Assembly: GCF_030996345.1 (NCBI RefSeq)
Contig: NZ_CP118747.1
Location: forward strand, 804,001 to 868,000
From: Acidithiobacillus sp. AMEEHan
GTDB lineage: Bacteria; Pseudomonadota; Gammaproteobacteria; Acidithiobacillales; Acidithiobacillaceae
Reading direction: 5' to 3'
DNA length: 64,000 nucleotides
Shown piece by piece: positions 17,718-25,733 of the stretch (positions within the stretch are counted from its first letter, which is position 1; each line of letters opens with the position of its first letter). A program made the position numbers and the translations under genes. The notes under the pieces are model-generated. The model was not told the origin of the DNA and ran no database searches. It saw only the letters and a program-made list of their open reading frames with translations.

Positions 17718-18937
17718 TGTTGGAACGTTTGCGACAGTATCGAGTATGTATTAGCTGGCTGCTGCTGGTTTCCCTCTTTTGGGCATTCCTGCCCCAGGCG
17801 CGCGCCGATTGGCAGCAGTACATTGTGCCGGCCAATGGGGGTAATGGCCCGACCAGCCATGCCAATGTCAACCGTGCCAATGCCAACTATGCCAATACCC
17901 AATATTTTGTCTGGGTTCCCCCACCCTCGCCGGTGCAAGCGGCAACGGGAGAGAATGGCAAGCTCGAAGCCTGCGTTGCCCCTACCAACCATGCTGCGGT
18001 GGCGCAACGGGACGACCTCACCTGCATCAAAAAACGCCTTGAAGAAATCAAGGAAGGCAAGCTCGCGCCCCTCTCTGAAACGCTGCAAAAGCTTCCCAGT
18101 GCGGGAGCTGGATTTATGGTGGGCTTTTACAAGGGAGCCAAGGAAGAGCTCGAGGGCTCGTACGAGTTCTTCAAGACCCTTTTTACCAATCCCTCGGAAA
18201 TTGGCGCCAGTCTCCAGGCAGTTGCCCACAACCCACAGCTGCTGCTCGAGGCGCTGAAACAGGCAGGTGAAAACGGTCTGCGGGCTGTCGTAGCCTATAT
18301 CTGCGAGCCCAGCTACGCCAACAGCGAAGTCGTCGGTAACTTGCTCGGGCACGCTGTTGTCATGGTTCTAGGGGCTAAGGGCACCAACGCGCTGGCCAAA
18401 GCCATAGCCGAGAGCAACGCCGCTGCCAAAGCCGCCGGTGTTGCCGAACTGGGGGCGATTGGTAAGTTTCACGTCCTCACGGATGTCCATCGCGGGCTCC
18501 ATGAGGCGTGGGACGCATTCAAGAAGACCGGCGAGCTGCGACTCATCGCCTATGATGGCAAATTTCTGCAGGTGGTGGAAAAAGACCTAACAGGGAAGGA
18601 GAATGCCCAATTGGTGCTTCGGATAAAGGGGCGCAAGGATATGCTCATGCAGGACTCGGAGGCTGTTGCCAAAAAGATGGCGCTAGATATCGCCGGAGCA
18701 AAAGAATTGCCCGAGCCAGTTCTAATGGGTAACAAAACAACAGGTATCCCCGGAGAGCAGGCAGTGCTATACAAGATCCCCACAAAAGACGGATACATGG
18801 TACTACGAAACCTTGCAAAATCTGAGAAGGAGTCTGGTCCCGTATGGACGATTGATATTCCCAAAGGTATGCGGATAGGGGAGGGACTTAAAGAAATCAA
18901 GATTGAGCGTGTTCCGCAAGGAGATAAATTTTTATGA
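17717..18937 (+). CDS. Putative secreted polymorphic toxin
   Basis: A 406-residue protein with a signal peptide (SWLLLVSLFWAFLPQARA). A central region (about 100-250) resembles a pre-toxin or translocation region with an alanine/glycine-rich hydrophobic helix (NLLGHAVVMVLGAKGTNALAKA). A distinct C-terminal domain of about 130 residues ends in GPVWTIDIPKGMRIGEG. Three pieces of evidence for a toxin: it overlaps the first of four paralogous immunity-type genes (ATGA). A second, decayed copy of only its C-terminal tip lies before the third of those genes. The C-terminal domain is also less GC-rich than the N-terminus. The toxic activity is not recognisable, so this is inferred from architecture. 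The gene is coupled to the upstream Dsb-like gene. Confidence 0.6.
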   Translation: MLERLRQYRVCISWLLLVSLFWAFLPQARADWQQYIVPANGGNGPTSHANVNRANANYANTQYFVWVPPPSPVQAATGENGKLEACVAPTNHAAVAQRDDLTCIKKRLEEIKEGKLAPLSETLQKLPSAGAGFMVGFYKGAKEELEGSYEFFKTLFTNPSEIGASLQAVAHNPQLLLEALKQAGENGLRAVVAYICEPSYANSEVVGNLLGHAVVMVLGAKGTNALAKAIAESNAAAKAAGVAELGAIGKFHVLTDVHRGLHEAWDAFKKTGELRLIAYDGKFLQVVEKDLTGKENAQLVLRIKGRKDMLMQDSEAVAKKMALDIAGAKELPEPVLMGNKTTGIPGEQAVLYKIPTKDGYMVLRNLAKSEKESGPVWTIDIPKGMRIGEGLKEIKIERVPQGDKFL

Positions 18938-19476
18938 GGATAGATGAATTTCTTGCAAAGAATCCATACGAAAAAAGTTGGGAGGAGTTTTGTGCTTCGC
19001 ACTTTGCTGATGATATGTACCATGTGTGGGAGTCACTTACTTATGTACCGATGAGTGATGAAGAGCGCTTGGAATTGTGTATTGCGATGATGGAGCGCTT
19101 TTTGCTGGAGAAGCGCCTCGTTTTTGCCGAGCCAGATATCGAGGAGTGGGGGTGGCACCGTTATGAGGATGGTTTGTATCACATCTGGTGCGCGGATGTT
19201 CCAACGATTCTGAACTACCTACGTGGCTACCTCCCGCCACTTTCTTATCCATATTTTGCCGAGGATATGGAAACATACGGTTCTTTTCCAATGACTGCTT
19301 GGCTTGGCTGGGGGCGCGAGAAGCTATCTTGGAAGGATTATGACGATAGGACTCCGATGAGTCTTTGGACTGACGGGCTTTGTATCGCCTGGCCTACGGA
19401 GTGGATATGGACACACTTGGACACCTCACCCGGCCCCGTATGGACGCCGACTTTTTTGCGCTCCGATCGAGGGTAA
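18934..19476 (+). CDS. Immunity-type protein 1 (cognate to the toxin candidate)
   Basis: A 180-residue acidic, tryptophan-rich cytoplasmic protein (starts MRIDEFLAKNPYEKSWEEF). Its pattern recurs in the next three genes: [IT]DEFxEK near the start, W[EK]SL, ERxELxxxxxERLLxEKRLVF, an EDGLYHVWCADVP core, MSLWTDGxCIAxP and a final W.W.HL. The start overlaps the toxin stop by four bases, with AAGGAG ten bases upstream. Gene position and multiplication suggest an immunity protein. It resembles DUF596-type proteins, but I could not confirm that. GC is visibly lower than in the backbone. Confidence 0.6.
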   Translation: MRIDEFLAKNPYEKSWEEFCASHFADDMYHVWESLTYVPMSDEERLELCIAMMERFLLEKRLVFAEPDIEEWGWHRYEDGLYHIWCADVPTILNYLRGYLPPLSYPYFAEDMETYGSFPMTAWLGWGREKLSWKDYDDRTPMSLWTDGLCIAWPTEWIWTHLDTSPGPVWTPTFLRSDRG

Positions 19477-19589
19477 CGGTGTTGGCGCAGCCCAGCTTCT
19501 ACCGAGTGAAAGTGGTCGTATATGGAAAGCTCCCTGATCCACCTGTTTGGAGCCGGACTCCAGAGCTTCTGACTTCAGGAGGCGAATGA
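19477..19589 (+). pseudogene. Decayed 3' end of an immunity-type gene
   Basis: The stretch after immunity gene 1 re-aligns to the end of that gene. ACCGAGTGAAAGTGGTC matches the ACGGAGTGGATATGG region encoding TEWIW, but TGG has become TGA. A shifted frame then reads PDPPVWSRTPELL, like the PGPVWTPTFL end of immunity gene 1. It is therefore a relic of a further copy with a stop and a frameshift. The following 95 bases (to 19683) end in an open frame that overlaps immunity gene 2 by ATGA, possibly another toxin-tail relic, but the match is too weak to call. Confidence 0.45.
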
Positions 19590-19683
19590 AATACGGTTGC
19601 TGCATCCATTCTGGCGCCGCGATTGCGGACACTCGGCCCCGCCTTCCGATTACCACGACAAGCAAGCGAGAGGAGAAGTACCC

Positions 19684-20223
19684 ATGACCATTGACGAATT
19701 TCTGGAAAAGCATCCCACCAAAAAAAGCTGGAAAGCCTTTTATGAGGTACATTGGGGCAAGCATGTCCACGAGCTGTGGAAGTCCCTTGCTGATGTAGAG
19801 ATGAGCCTAGAGGAACGTTTTGAGCTCTTTGTTTCGCTGATGGAGCGCTTGCTGCATGAAAAGCGTCTGGTGTTACCTACCCCTGATAGTAAGCAACGCG
19901 ATTGGGTGCGGCACGAAGACGGCCTGTACCACGTTTGGTGTGCGAACGTTCCCGTCCTTCTGCAGTATCTGCGCGCTGATCTTCCGTCGCCCTCTCACCC
20001 GCATTTTTCCGAAGACATAGAAAACCCCGGATCTTTCCCCAGCACCGCTTGGATTGGACGCGGACATTCCACCTCCACCGCCGGCGTGGACGAGTACGAA
20101 ACGCCCATGAGTCTGTGGACCGACGGGCACTGCATTGCCCAACCCCTTGACTGGAAATGGGCGCACCTCGAGGAGGTTCCCGGAACTGCCGCAGTGCGGC
20201 GAGAAAATCAAATCCCGAGGTAG
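19684..20223 (+). CDS. Immunity-type protein 2
   Basis: A 179-residue paralogue of immunity protein 1: MTIDEFLEKHPTKKSWKAF, LWKSLADVEMSLEERFEL, ERLLHEKRLVL, HEDGLYHVWCANVP, ETPMSLWTDGHCIAQP and DWKWAHLEEVPG. The C-terminal tail after VPG differs from the others. AGGAG precedes the ATG at 19684. No intact toxin partner is next to it, so it looks like an orphan immunity gene retained after loss of its toxin module. Confidence 0.6.
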   Translation: MTIDEFLEKHPTKKSWKAFYEVHWGKHVHELWKSLADVEMSLEERFELFVSLMERLLHEKRLVLPTPDSKQRDWVRHEDGLYHVWCANVPVLLQYLRADLPSPSHPHFSEDIENPGSFPSTAWIGRGHSTSTAGVDEYETPMSLWTDGHCIAQPLDWKWAHLEEVPGTAAVRRENQIPR

Positions 20224-20270
20224 TTGATGGCAGACGCTGCGGCCTACAAGAGCATCGCGGTACCGACAGG

Positions 20271-20417
20271 ATGGCAGTGTGGCTGCACCATCAGGCCGGA
20301 GTCAGCAAAGACCACAGACCCGTATGAACGATTGATATTCCCTACGACATGCGCCTACACAAGGATTTCAAAGAGATCAAGATGGAACGTATTCCCCTGG
20401 GGGAGAATCTACCATGA
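20271..20417 (+). pseudogene. Decayed orphan toxin C-terminal tip
   Basis: In the frame read from 20271 the region gives KDHRPV, a TGA stop at 20325, then TIDIPYDMRLHKDFKEIKM, and it ends at 20417. This aligns with the last 30 residues of the toxin candidate (GPVWTIDIPKGMRIGEGLKE onward). The tryptophan codon TGG has become TGA. Its stop overlaps the start of immunity gene 3 by ATGA, exactly as in the intact toxin-immunity pair. It is thus a displaced toxin tip with its own immunity gene, as seen for orphan modules in contact-dependent inhibition, Rhs and Maf loci. Confidence 0.65.
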
Positions 20418-20962
20418 CAACCGATGAGTATTTTGAAAAAGACATGGTTATTAAAAGTTGGGAAGACCTTTTGGATGCGTGTTTTGATGGTGCTCTGCAT
20501 CACCTTTGGCGATCTCTCACGGATGTCGAGATGACCGACGTAGAACGTCTGGAGCTATTTATTGCAATTGTCGAACGTTTGTTGCGGGAGAAACACCTAG
20601 TGTTTGCCAAGCCGGATCCATGCCTGGAATACGATGAGTGGCACACCTACGAAGACGGCTTTCTGCACGTGTGGTGTGCCGATACCCCGTTGATTGTGAG
20701 GTATTTGCGCGAGTATATTCCGCCGCTATCACATCCCAATTTTCGAATGGAAATGATAAGTTATGGCACCTGTCCACCATCCGCGTGGCTTGGCAGAGGA
20801 AAAACCATTTCATCTGGCGGAATAGAGAATTATGAGGCACCCATGAGTTTGTGGACCGACGGGCACTGCATTGCTAATCCAGAGGAGTGGGTATGGGTGC
20901 ATTTGGACGAGTTTCCTGATCTGCCTCGCTGGAGTAAAAGGTATCGCATCCAAAGCGTTTGA
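20414..20962 (+). CDS. Immunity-type protein 3
   Basis: A 182-residue paralogue: MTTDEYFEKDMVIKSWEDL, LWRSLTDVEMTDVERLEL, ERLLREKHLVFAKPDP, YEDGFLHVWCADTP, EAPMSLWTDGHCIANP and EWVWVHLDEFPDLPRWS. GGGGGAG lies eight bases before the ATG at 20414, which overlaps the stop of the decayed toxin tip. It is probably the immunity gene of that lost toxin. Confidence 0.6.
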   Translation: MTTDEYFEKDMVIKSWEDLLDACFDGALHHLWRSLTDVEMTDVERLELFIAIVERLLREKHLVFAKPDPCLEYDEWHTYEDGFLHVWCADTPLIVRYLREYIPPLSHPNFRMEMISYGTCPPSAWLGRGKTISSGGIENYEAPMSLWTDGHCIANPEEWVWVHLDEFPDLPRWSKRYRIQSV

Positions 20963-21011
20963 CAAATGAAAGATTTTTTCGGTTATCTTTTCCTTATGGA
21001 GTGGGGCGATT

Positions 21012-21403
21012 ATGAACATTGATGAGTTTTTTGAGAAAACCAAAAATTTCGTTAATTGGGAACATTTTTGCAGTTCTCACTCCGGTGACGATTTGCACTA
21101 CCTGTGGGAGTCTGTCAATTGTGCTCCGATGTCCCATGAAGAGCGGCGGGAAACCTTCATCGCCATCGTACAGAAACTGACGGAGGAAAACCGTTTGGTA
21201 TTTTTGTTTCCAAAGAACAGCGGCGATCGATGTCGATTGCGACCGATGAGGGTGACATTGCTGGCCCTGGAGGGTGGACTTGGGGACACGTTGCAGAACT
21301 TCCTCCTCCGCCTGATTGGAGCTGGCTTCCAGATCCCTCTCTCGATTATAAATGTCATACCAGAAGGTATCCGTATAGAATCAGGCATTCCAAGAGGTCC
21401 TGA
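21012..21403 (+). pseudogene. Immunity-type gene 4 with internal deletion and frameshift
   Basis: The first 70 or so codons (MNIDEFFEKTKNFVNWEHF, LWESVNCAPMSHEERRE, EENRLVF) match the immunity family. At about 21215-21230 the middle third is missing and the frame changes. From 21230 another frame resumes the family's end: MSIATDEGDIAGPGGWTWGH aligns with MSLWTDGHCIAQPLDWKWAH, and the frame stops at 21403. The apparent 136-residue product from the first frame (to 21422) therefore has a spurious C-terminus. The gene is broken by one internal deletion of roughly 60 codons. Confidence 0.65.
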
Positions 21404-21527
21404 TAAAGAGAACGCCGCATGAAGATGAGGAAGGATGATGCCATTGCTGAAACCACCGAAAAATAGCGTATAGTACCTCATGCGACTGGAAACACGAGGG
21501 AGAGGACAATGACTGAGGAAAGAAAAG

Positions 21528-22831
21528 GGCTCCTCGACACATTGAGTGGGTAAGGCGGTATGATTGCTTTATGGGAAGGGCAGCGAGCTGAGGATAAGGA
21601 TGGACCAAGGTAATCAACTGTTCACTCTGGCGTTGGGGTTGGTTCCGCCGTGGATGGTGGACGATGTGCGGTTCACGGTGGAGGAAAAGCGCCTGGACCT
21701 GCATGTGAACTTCCCAAGGGGTAGTCAGTTTCCCTGTCCGGTCTGCGGCCAGGACTGCCCGGTCTATGACACCCAGGAGAAGGTCTGGCGTCACCTCGAC
21801 TTCTTCCAGCATGCGGCTTATCTCCATGCCCGCGTACCACGGGTCCATTGCCCGGAACACGGCGTGCATTTGGTATCCGTCCCTTGGGCGCGGGAAGGCT
21901 CGGGATTCACGCTGCTCTTTGAGGCTCTAGTCATGGCCATGGTCCGGGAGATGCCCGTGTTGACGGTCTCCCGCCTAGTGCGGGAGACGGACCAGCGACT
22001 CTGGCGGGTGCTCGATCATTACGTCGCCAAGGCCCGCGAGGCCGCGGACATGTCAGAGGTCCATTCCGTCGGTATCGATGAGACGAGCAGCCGGCGCGGC
22101 CATGATTACATCACCCTGTTTGTGGACCTCGTGGCGAAGCGCCTGCTGTTTGCCACACCCGGCAAGGATGCCGAGACTTTTGCGCAGTTCGCCGAAGATC
22201 TGCAGGCCCATGGCGGCAGCGCCGAGGCCATTACGGAGGTCAGCATGGACCTCTCGCCAGCCTTCCAAAAAGGGGCCGCAGAACACCTGCCCAACGCCCA
22301 GGTCACCTTCGATCGCTTTCACCTCATGAAGCTCGTCAATGAGGCCGTAGATGCCGTACGCAAGGGGGAAGCCCTCTCCCAACCAGACCTGAAAAAGAGC
22401 CGCTGGCTTTGGCTCAAGAACCCGGGAAAGCTCTCCGCCAAGCAAAGCGCCAGGCTCCGGGAGATCCTCAAGAACCAGAACCTCAAGACAGCACAGGCTT
22501 ATCAGCTTCGCCTGACCTTCCAAGAAATCTTCACCGTCCAGAATCGCCACCAGGGCGCCACCCTGCTCAAGGCCTGGGTGGAAAACGTCAAGGACAGCGG
22601 ATTACCGCCAATGGTCAAGGTCGCCTACACCGTCATGAATCACTGGGATGGTGTGCTCCGCTGGTTCGAGAGCCAGATCACCAACGGGATTCTGGAAGGC
22701 TTCAATAGCCTCCTCCAGTCCGCCAAGGCAAAAGCCCGTGGCTACCGTACCCACAAGAACTTTATCAACATGGCCTACCTGATCCTCGGTAAACTGGATC
22801 TCAGGCTACCCACATGAAACATCGAAGAACC
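21528..22831 (+). mobile_element. ISL3-family insertion sequence, copy 1
   Basis: A 1304-bp element whose limits are fixed by comparison with the second copy at 46379-47682, where similarity stops abruptly at both ends. The ends are imperfect inverted repeats: the left starts GGCTCCTCGACAC and the right, complemented, starts GGTTCTTCGATGT (16 of 24 positions agree). The flanking octamers AAGAAAAG and ATCAAAAG match at only six of eight positions, so the target duplication has drifted or one flank was rearranged. It interrupts a TrmH-like gene just after its start. Confidence 0.85.
21600..22817 (+). CDS. ISL3-family transposase
   Basis: A 405-residue DDE transposase. The N-terminal zinc-binding region is FPCPVCGQDCPVYD and later VHCPEHG. 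A helix-turn-helix segment follows, then the catalytic core with VGIDETSSRRGHDYITLFVDL, MDLSPAFQKGAAEHLPNAQV and FDRFHLMKLVNEAVD. The C-terminus has NGILEGFNSLLQSAKAKARGY with the last acidic residue. The protein is identical to the copy on the minus strand at 46393-47610. The ATG at 21600 is chosen; a TTG at 21564 would add 12 residues. Confidence 0.88.
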   Translation: MDQGNQLFTLALGLVPPWMVDDVRFTVEEKRLDLHVNFPRGSQFPCPVCGQDCPVYDTQEKVWRHLDFFQHAAYLHARVPRVHCPEHGVHLVSVPWAREGSGFTLLFEALVMAMVREMPVLTVSRLVRETDQRLWRVLDHYVAKAREAADMSEVHSVGIDETSSRRGHDYITLFVDLVAKRLLFATPGKDAETFAQFAEDLQAHGGSAEAITEVSMDLSPAFQKGAAEHLPNAQVTFDRFHLMKLVNEAVDAVRKGEALSQPDLKKSRWLWLKNPGKLSAKQSARLREILKNQNLKTAQAYQLRLTFQEIFTVQNRHQGATLLKAWVENVKDSGLPPMVKVAYTVMNHWDGVLRWFESQITNGILEGFNSLLQSAKAKARGYRTHKNFINMAYLILGKLDLRLPT

Positions 22832-23264
22832 ATCAAAAGTATCACTTAGACTGCGGGCCAATAAGGTTAAATTGTGCCGATGCAAAAACCTTATCGCGGT
22901 TATTGAAGAGCCAAATGATATTAGAAATGCCGGAGCAGTGATTAGAAATGTAAACGCTCTCGGCGTGGAAAAAGCATATATCGTTTCCAAAGCTACGATG
23001 GTGGCGCGCGATTGGGAGAGTATACAAAATATAAAAAACTTGCGGTTTGGTTTGGCAACGAAAGTCGTGGAATTAGCGAGTTGGCCGTAGAGAATAGTGT
23101 GTTCTGCGTGAATATACCTATGTGCGGTATCATCGAAAGCCTAAATTTAGCTACTTCGTCCGGGATAGTGCTTTACGAAATCACTAGGCAGAGAAGGTTG
23201 TATCAGGATCGTATTCGAGCGGGCGGCTAACGGCCTGATTACAGTCCTCGCAACAGCGAGAGCG

Positions 23265-24596
23265 TCACGCGTTCAAGGCAGCGAACAGATCGTGGGCGTC
23301 GGATGCCTCGATCTGCGCCGGCACCCGGTCACCGGGTCGGCGTCCCTGGGCATTGCGGACATAGACCACGCCGTCAATCTCCGGTGCCTCGCTGGCACTG
23401 CGCGCCTGGGCACGGCCGCGATCGTCGACGTGGTCTAGCAATAGCTCCCGCTCCCGCCCCACCCAGCGTTGCAGACGGGCGCGGCTGATCTCTTCCTGCA
23501 CCGCCATGAAGCGCGCTCTGCGCTCTTGCTTGATGGGCTCGGGTACGGCGCCGGGAAGGGCATTGGCGGGGGCGCCTTCCACCGGCGAATAGGCAAAGCA
23601 GCCCACGCGATCGAGCTCGGCGGCGCGAATAAAGTCCAAGAGCTCGGTAAACTCCGCCTCGGTCTCGCCCGGAAAACCGACGATGAAAGTACTGCGCAGG
23701 ATGAGCTCCGGCACTTCCCGTCGCCATTGCGCGATGCGCTCGAGGGTACGCTCTGCCGCCGCCGGGCGACGCATGGCACGGAGGATGCGCGGACTGCCAT
23801 GCTGCAAGGGCACGTCGAGGTAGGGCAGGATCTTGCCCGCCGCCATCAGGGGCAGCAACTCGTCGACGTGGGGATAGGGATAGACATAGTGCAGGCGCAC
23901 CCAGACCCCGAGTTCCCCGAGGGCAGCGCAGAGATCGGTGATGCGGGTCTTGAGGGGACGACCATGATGGAAGGCGCTGCGGTATTTGCGGTCCACCCCA
24001 TAGGCACCGGTATCCTGGGAGATGACGAGGAGCTCCTGCACCCCCTCTGCCACCAGCGCCTCGGCCTCGCGCAGGATCTCGCCGGGGTCGCGGCTGACGA
24101 GCTTGCCGCGCATGCTGGGGATGATGCAGAAGCTGCAGGACTGATTGCAGCCTTCGGAAATCTTCAGATACGCATAGTGGTCTGGGGTGAGGCGCAAGCC
24201 CTGGGGCGGAACCAGATCGGTGAAAGGGTCGTGCTGCGGCGGTAGGACCTGATGGATGGCCTCGAGCACCGCGCCGTTTTCCTGGGGTCCGGTTACCGCA
24301 AGAACCTGGGGATGGGCACGGCGCACGAAATCGCCCTGCTCTTTGGCTCCCAGGCAACCGGTGACCACCACCTGCCCATTTTCCGCCAAGGCCTCGCCGA
24401 TGGCCTCCAGAGACTCCTCGACGGCGGCATCGATGAAGCCGCAGGTATTCACCACCACCAGATCGGCACCGGCATAATCCCTCACCAGGGCATAGCCTTC
24501 CGCCCGCAGTCGGGTAAGGATGCGCTCGCTATCCACCGTCGCCTTCGGGCAACCCAGGCTGACAAAGCCGACCTTGGGGATCTTGGGGTCGTTCAA
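23265..24596 (-). CDS. rimO: Ribosomal protein uS12 methylthiotransferase RimO
   Basis: A 443-residue radical-SAM enzyme that adds a methylthio group to the conserved aspartate of ribosomal protein S12. The N-terminal UPF0004 domain has the three cysteines for the auxiliary cluster (SLGCPK, VVNTCGF, VTGCLG). The radical-SAM motif CNQSCSFC lies near residue 150, and a TRAM domain closes the protein. [10 protein letters not shown] and the YPYPHVDE stretch favour RimO over MiaB. Its ATG overlaps the stop of the NifU-like gene (ATGA). Confidence 0.95.
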   Translation of the reverse strand: MNDPKIPKVGFVSLGCPKATVDSERILTRLRAEGYALVRDYAGADLVVVNTCGFIDAAVEESLEAIGEALAENGQVVVTGCLGAKEQGDFVRRAHPQVLAVTGPQENGAVLEAIHQVLPPQHDPFTDLVPPQGLRLTPDHYAYLKISEGCNQSCSFCIIPSMRGKLVSRDPGEILREAEALVAEGVQELLVISQDTGAYGVDRKYRSAFHHGRPLKTRITDLCAALGELGVWVRLHYVYPYPHVDELLPLMAAGKILPYLDVPLQHGSPRILRAMRRPAAAERTLERIAQWRREVPELILRSTFIVGFPGETEAEFTELLDFIRAAELDRVGCFAYSPVEGAPANALPGAVPEPIKQERRARFMAVQEEISRARLQRWVGRERELLLDHVDDRGRAQARSASEAPEIDGVVYVRNAQGRRPGDRVPAQIEASDAHDLFAALNA

Positions 24597-24976
24597 AAGG
24601 TGTTGCTCACGCTGGCCACGCCAGGGACCGCGCCGACGATCTTCTCTACTACCTGCTGCAGGTCGATGACGGCATTGGGACAGCCGGCGCAGGCGCCTTT
24701 CATACGCACCCGCACGTCGCGCTCGACGATCTCCACCAGCTCGATGTCGCCACCGTCGCGGTTGAGGATGCGCCGCACCGCCGCGACCGCCTCTTCTACC
24801 TGAGCCGGCTCGGGCAGGGGATCGTCGGGACCGAAACTGCGCTTGCGCCCGATCAGGCGCTGGGCCATGGCCTGGGCGTGGGCGATCTTCGCCGCCGCGA
24901 CGGGGTCGGTCTCCTCGAGGATATCGAGCTCCTCTTCGGTGTAGAAACGGACGGGGGTTCTTTCCATATCGCTCAT
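24593..24976 (-). CDS. NifU-like Fe-S scaffold domain protein
   Basis: A 127-residue protein ending in a NifU C-terminal domain. The domain runs [24 protein letters not shown] and then [17 protein letters not shown], with the CxxC that binds a transferable iron-sulfur cluster. The N-terminal 60 residues are an acidic extension of unknown role. Being coupled to rimO, which needs two iron-sulfur clusters, it may supply or repair them (inference). The start at 24976 lies four bases after the stop of the upstream SDR gene; an internal ATG at 24967 is an alternative. Confidence 0.82.
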   Translation of the reverse strand: MSDMERTPVRFYTEEELDILEETDPVAAAKIAHAQAMAQRLIGRKRSFGPDDPLPEPAQVEEAVAAVRRILNRDGGDIELVEIVERDVRVRMKGACAGCPNAVIDLQQVVEKIVGAVPGVASVSNTF

Positions 24977-24980
24977 CGGC

Positions 24981-25733
24981 TCAATATAACATGCGCCCGC
25001 CATCGACGACGATGTTCTGCCCGGTCACGTAGCCCGCATCGAAGAGCAGCCAAGCCACCGCCCGGGCGATATCGGCAGGTTCTCCCTCGCGCTTCAGGGC
25101 AGTACGGGCCAGGAGTCCGGCGCGGTCGCCATCCGGCGGATCCTGTCCCTCGGCCCAGAGCACCACACCGGGGGAAACGCTGTTGACCCGCAGCTCCGGC
25201 CCGAGCTCCTTGGCCAGCGCACGGGTCAACGCCAACAGAGCGGCCTTGCTGACGCTGTAGGGAAGATAGCCGCGTAGGGGGATCTCAGCATGCACATCGC
25301 CAATGTTGACGATGGACCCGGCTTGCACGCGCAGCAAGGGCCACGCGGCCCGACTCAAGAACAGCGGGGCACGAACATGGATCGCCTCCATCTTCTGCCA
25401 ATCCTCCAGACTCAGCTCGGAGAAGGGCGCCGGGCGATACAGAGAGGCATTGTTGACTAGTCCGTCGAGACGGCCGAAACGCTCCTCTACCTGCTGCAAC
25501 AGGCGTTCTGGGGCGCCCGCTTCGCTCAGATCGGCGCGAAACGGTTCTACTACCGTCGCGAACTCCTGCTGCAAAGCGGTCGCCAGGGCTTCGGCCTCCG
25601 GCCGCGATCGTCTATAGTGGAGAGCCAACCGGCAGCCGCGCGCGGCGAGTTCGCGGGCAATGGCCGCCCCCACGCGACGAGCGCCACCCGTGAGGAGAAC
25701 GACCTTTTCCGAAGCCTGCACCAGGAGTTCCAT
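24981..25733 (-). CDS. Short-chain dehydrogenase, pteridine reductase-like
   Basis: A 250-residue Rossmann-fold reductase. The cofactor loop LLTGGARRVGAAIARELA, with two arginines, is the form seen in pteridine reductases and FolM (NADPH-dependent, dihydromonapterin/dihydrofolate). NNASLY, the catalytic serine region and YSVSKAA are intact, and VTGQNIVVDGG closes the protein. The family assignment beyond SDR is inference. Its ATG at 25733 shares the tetramer CATG with the start of the divergent midA gene, leaving no intergenic space. It is the first gene of the SDR-nifU-rimO operon. Confidence 0.8.
   Translation of the reverse strand: MELLVQASEKVVLLTGGARRVGAAIARELAARGCRLALHYRRSRPEAEALATALQQEFATVVEPFRADLSEAGAPERLLQQVEERFGRLDGLVNNASLYRPAPFSELSLEDWQKMEAIHVRAPLFLSRAAWPLLRVQAGSIVNIGDVHAEIPLRGYLPYSVSKAALLALTRALAKELGPELRVNSVSPGVVLWAEGQDPPDGDRAGLLARTALKREGEPADIARAVAWLLFDAGYVTGQNIVVDGGRMLY

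Larger units (their letters stand above)
21510..23230 (+). pseudogene. TrmH/SpoU-family RNA methyltransferase, IS-interrupted
   Basis: The gene starts at the ATG at 21510 after GGGAGAGG and encodes MTEERK. It is then cut by an ISL3-type element (21528-22831). Downstream the frame continues as SKVSLRLRANKVKL and then the SpoU signature IEEPNDIRNAGAVIRNVNALGV. From about 23010 it jumps to a second frame with KLAVWFGNESRGISEL and NIPMCGIIESLNLATSSGIV, the SAM-binding knot motifs. Some 60 residues between the two blocks are missing. It was a small, low-GC, probably acquired tRNA/rRNA 2'-O-methyltransferase and is now dead through both insertion and deletion. Confidence 0.7.

Noticed and set aside
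19590-19683. Second toxin-tip relic before immunity gene 2
   Set aside because: The frame ends with the expected ATGA overlap, but the residues do not align convincingly with the toxin tail.
21520-22839. Perfect target duplication around ISL3 copy 1
   Set aside because: The flanking octamers AAGAAAAG and ATCAAAAG differ at two positions, so only a degraded duplication can be claimed.
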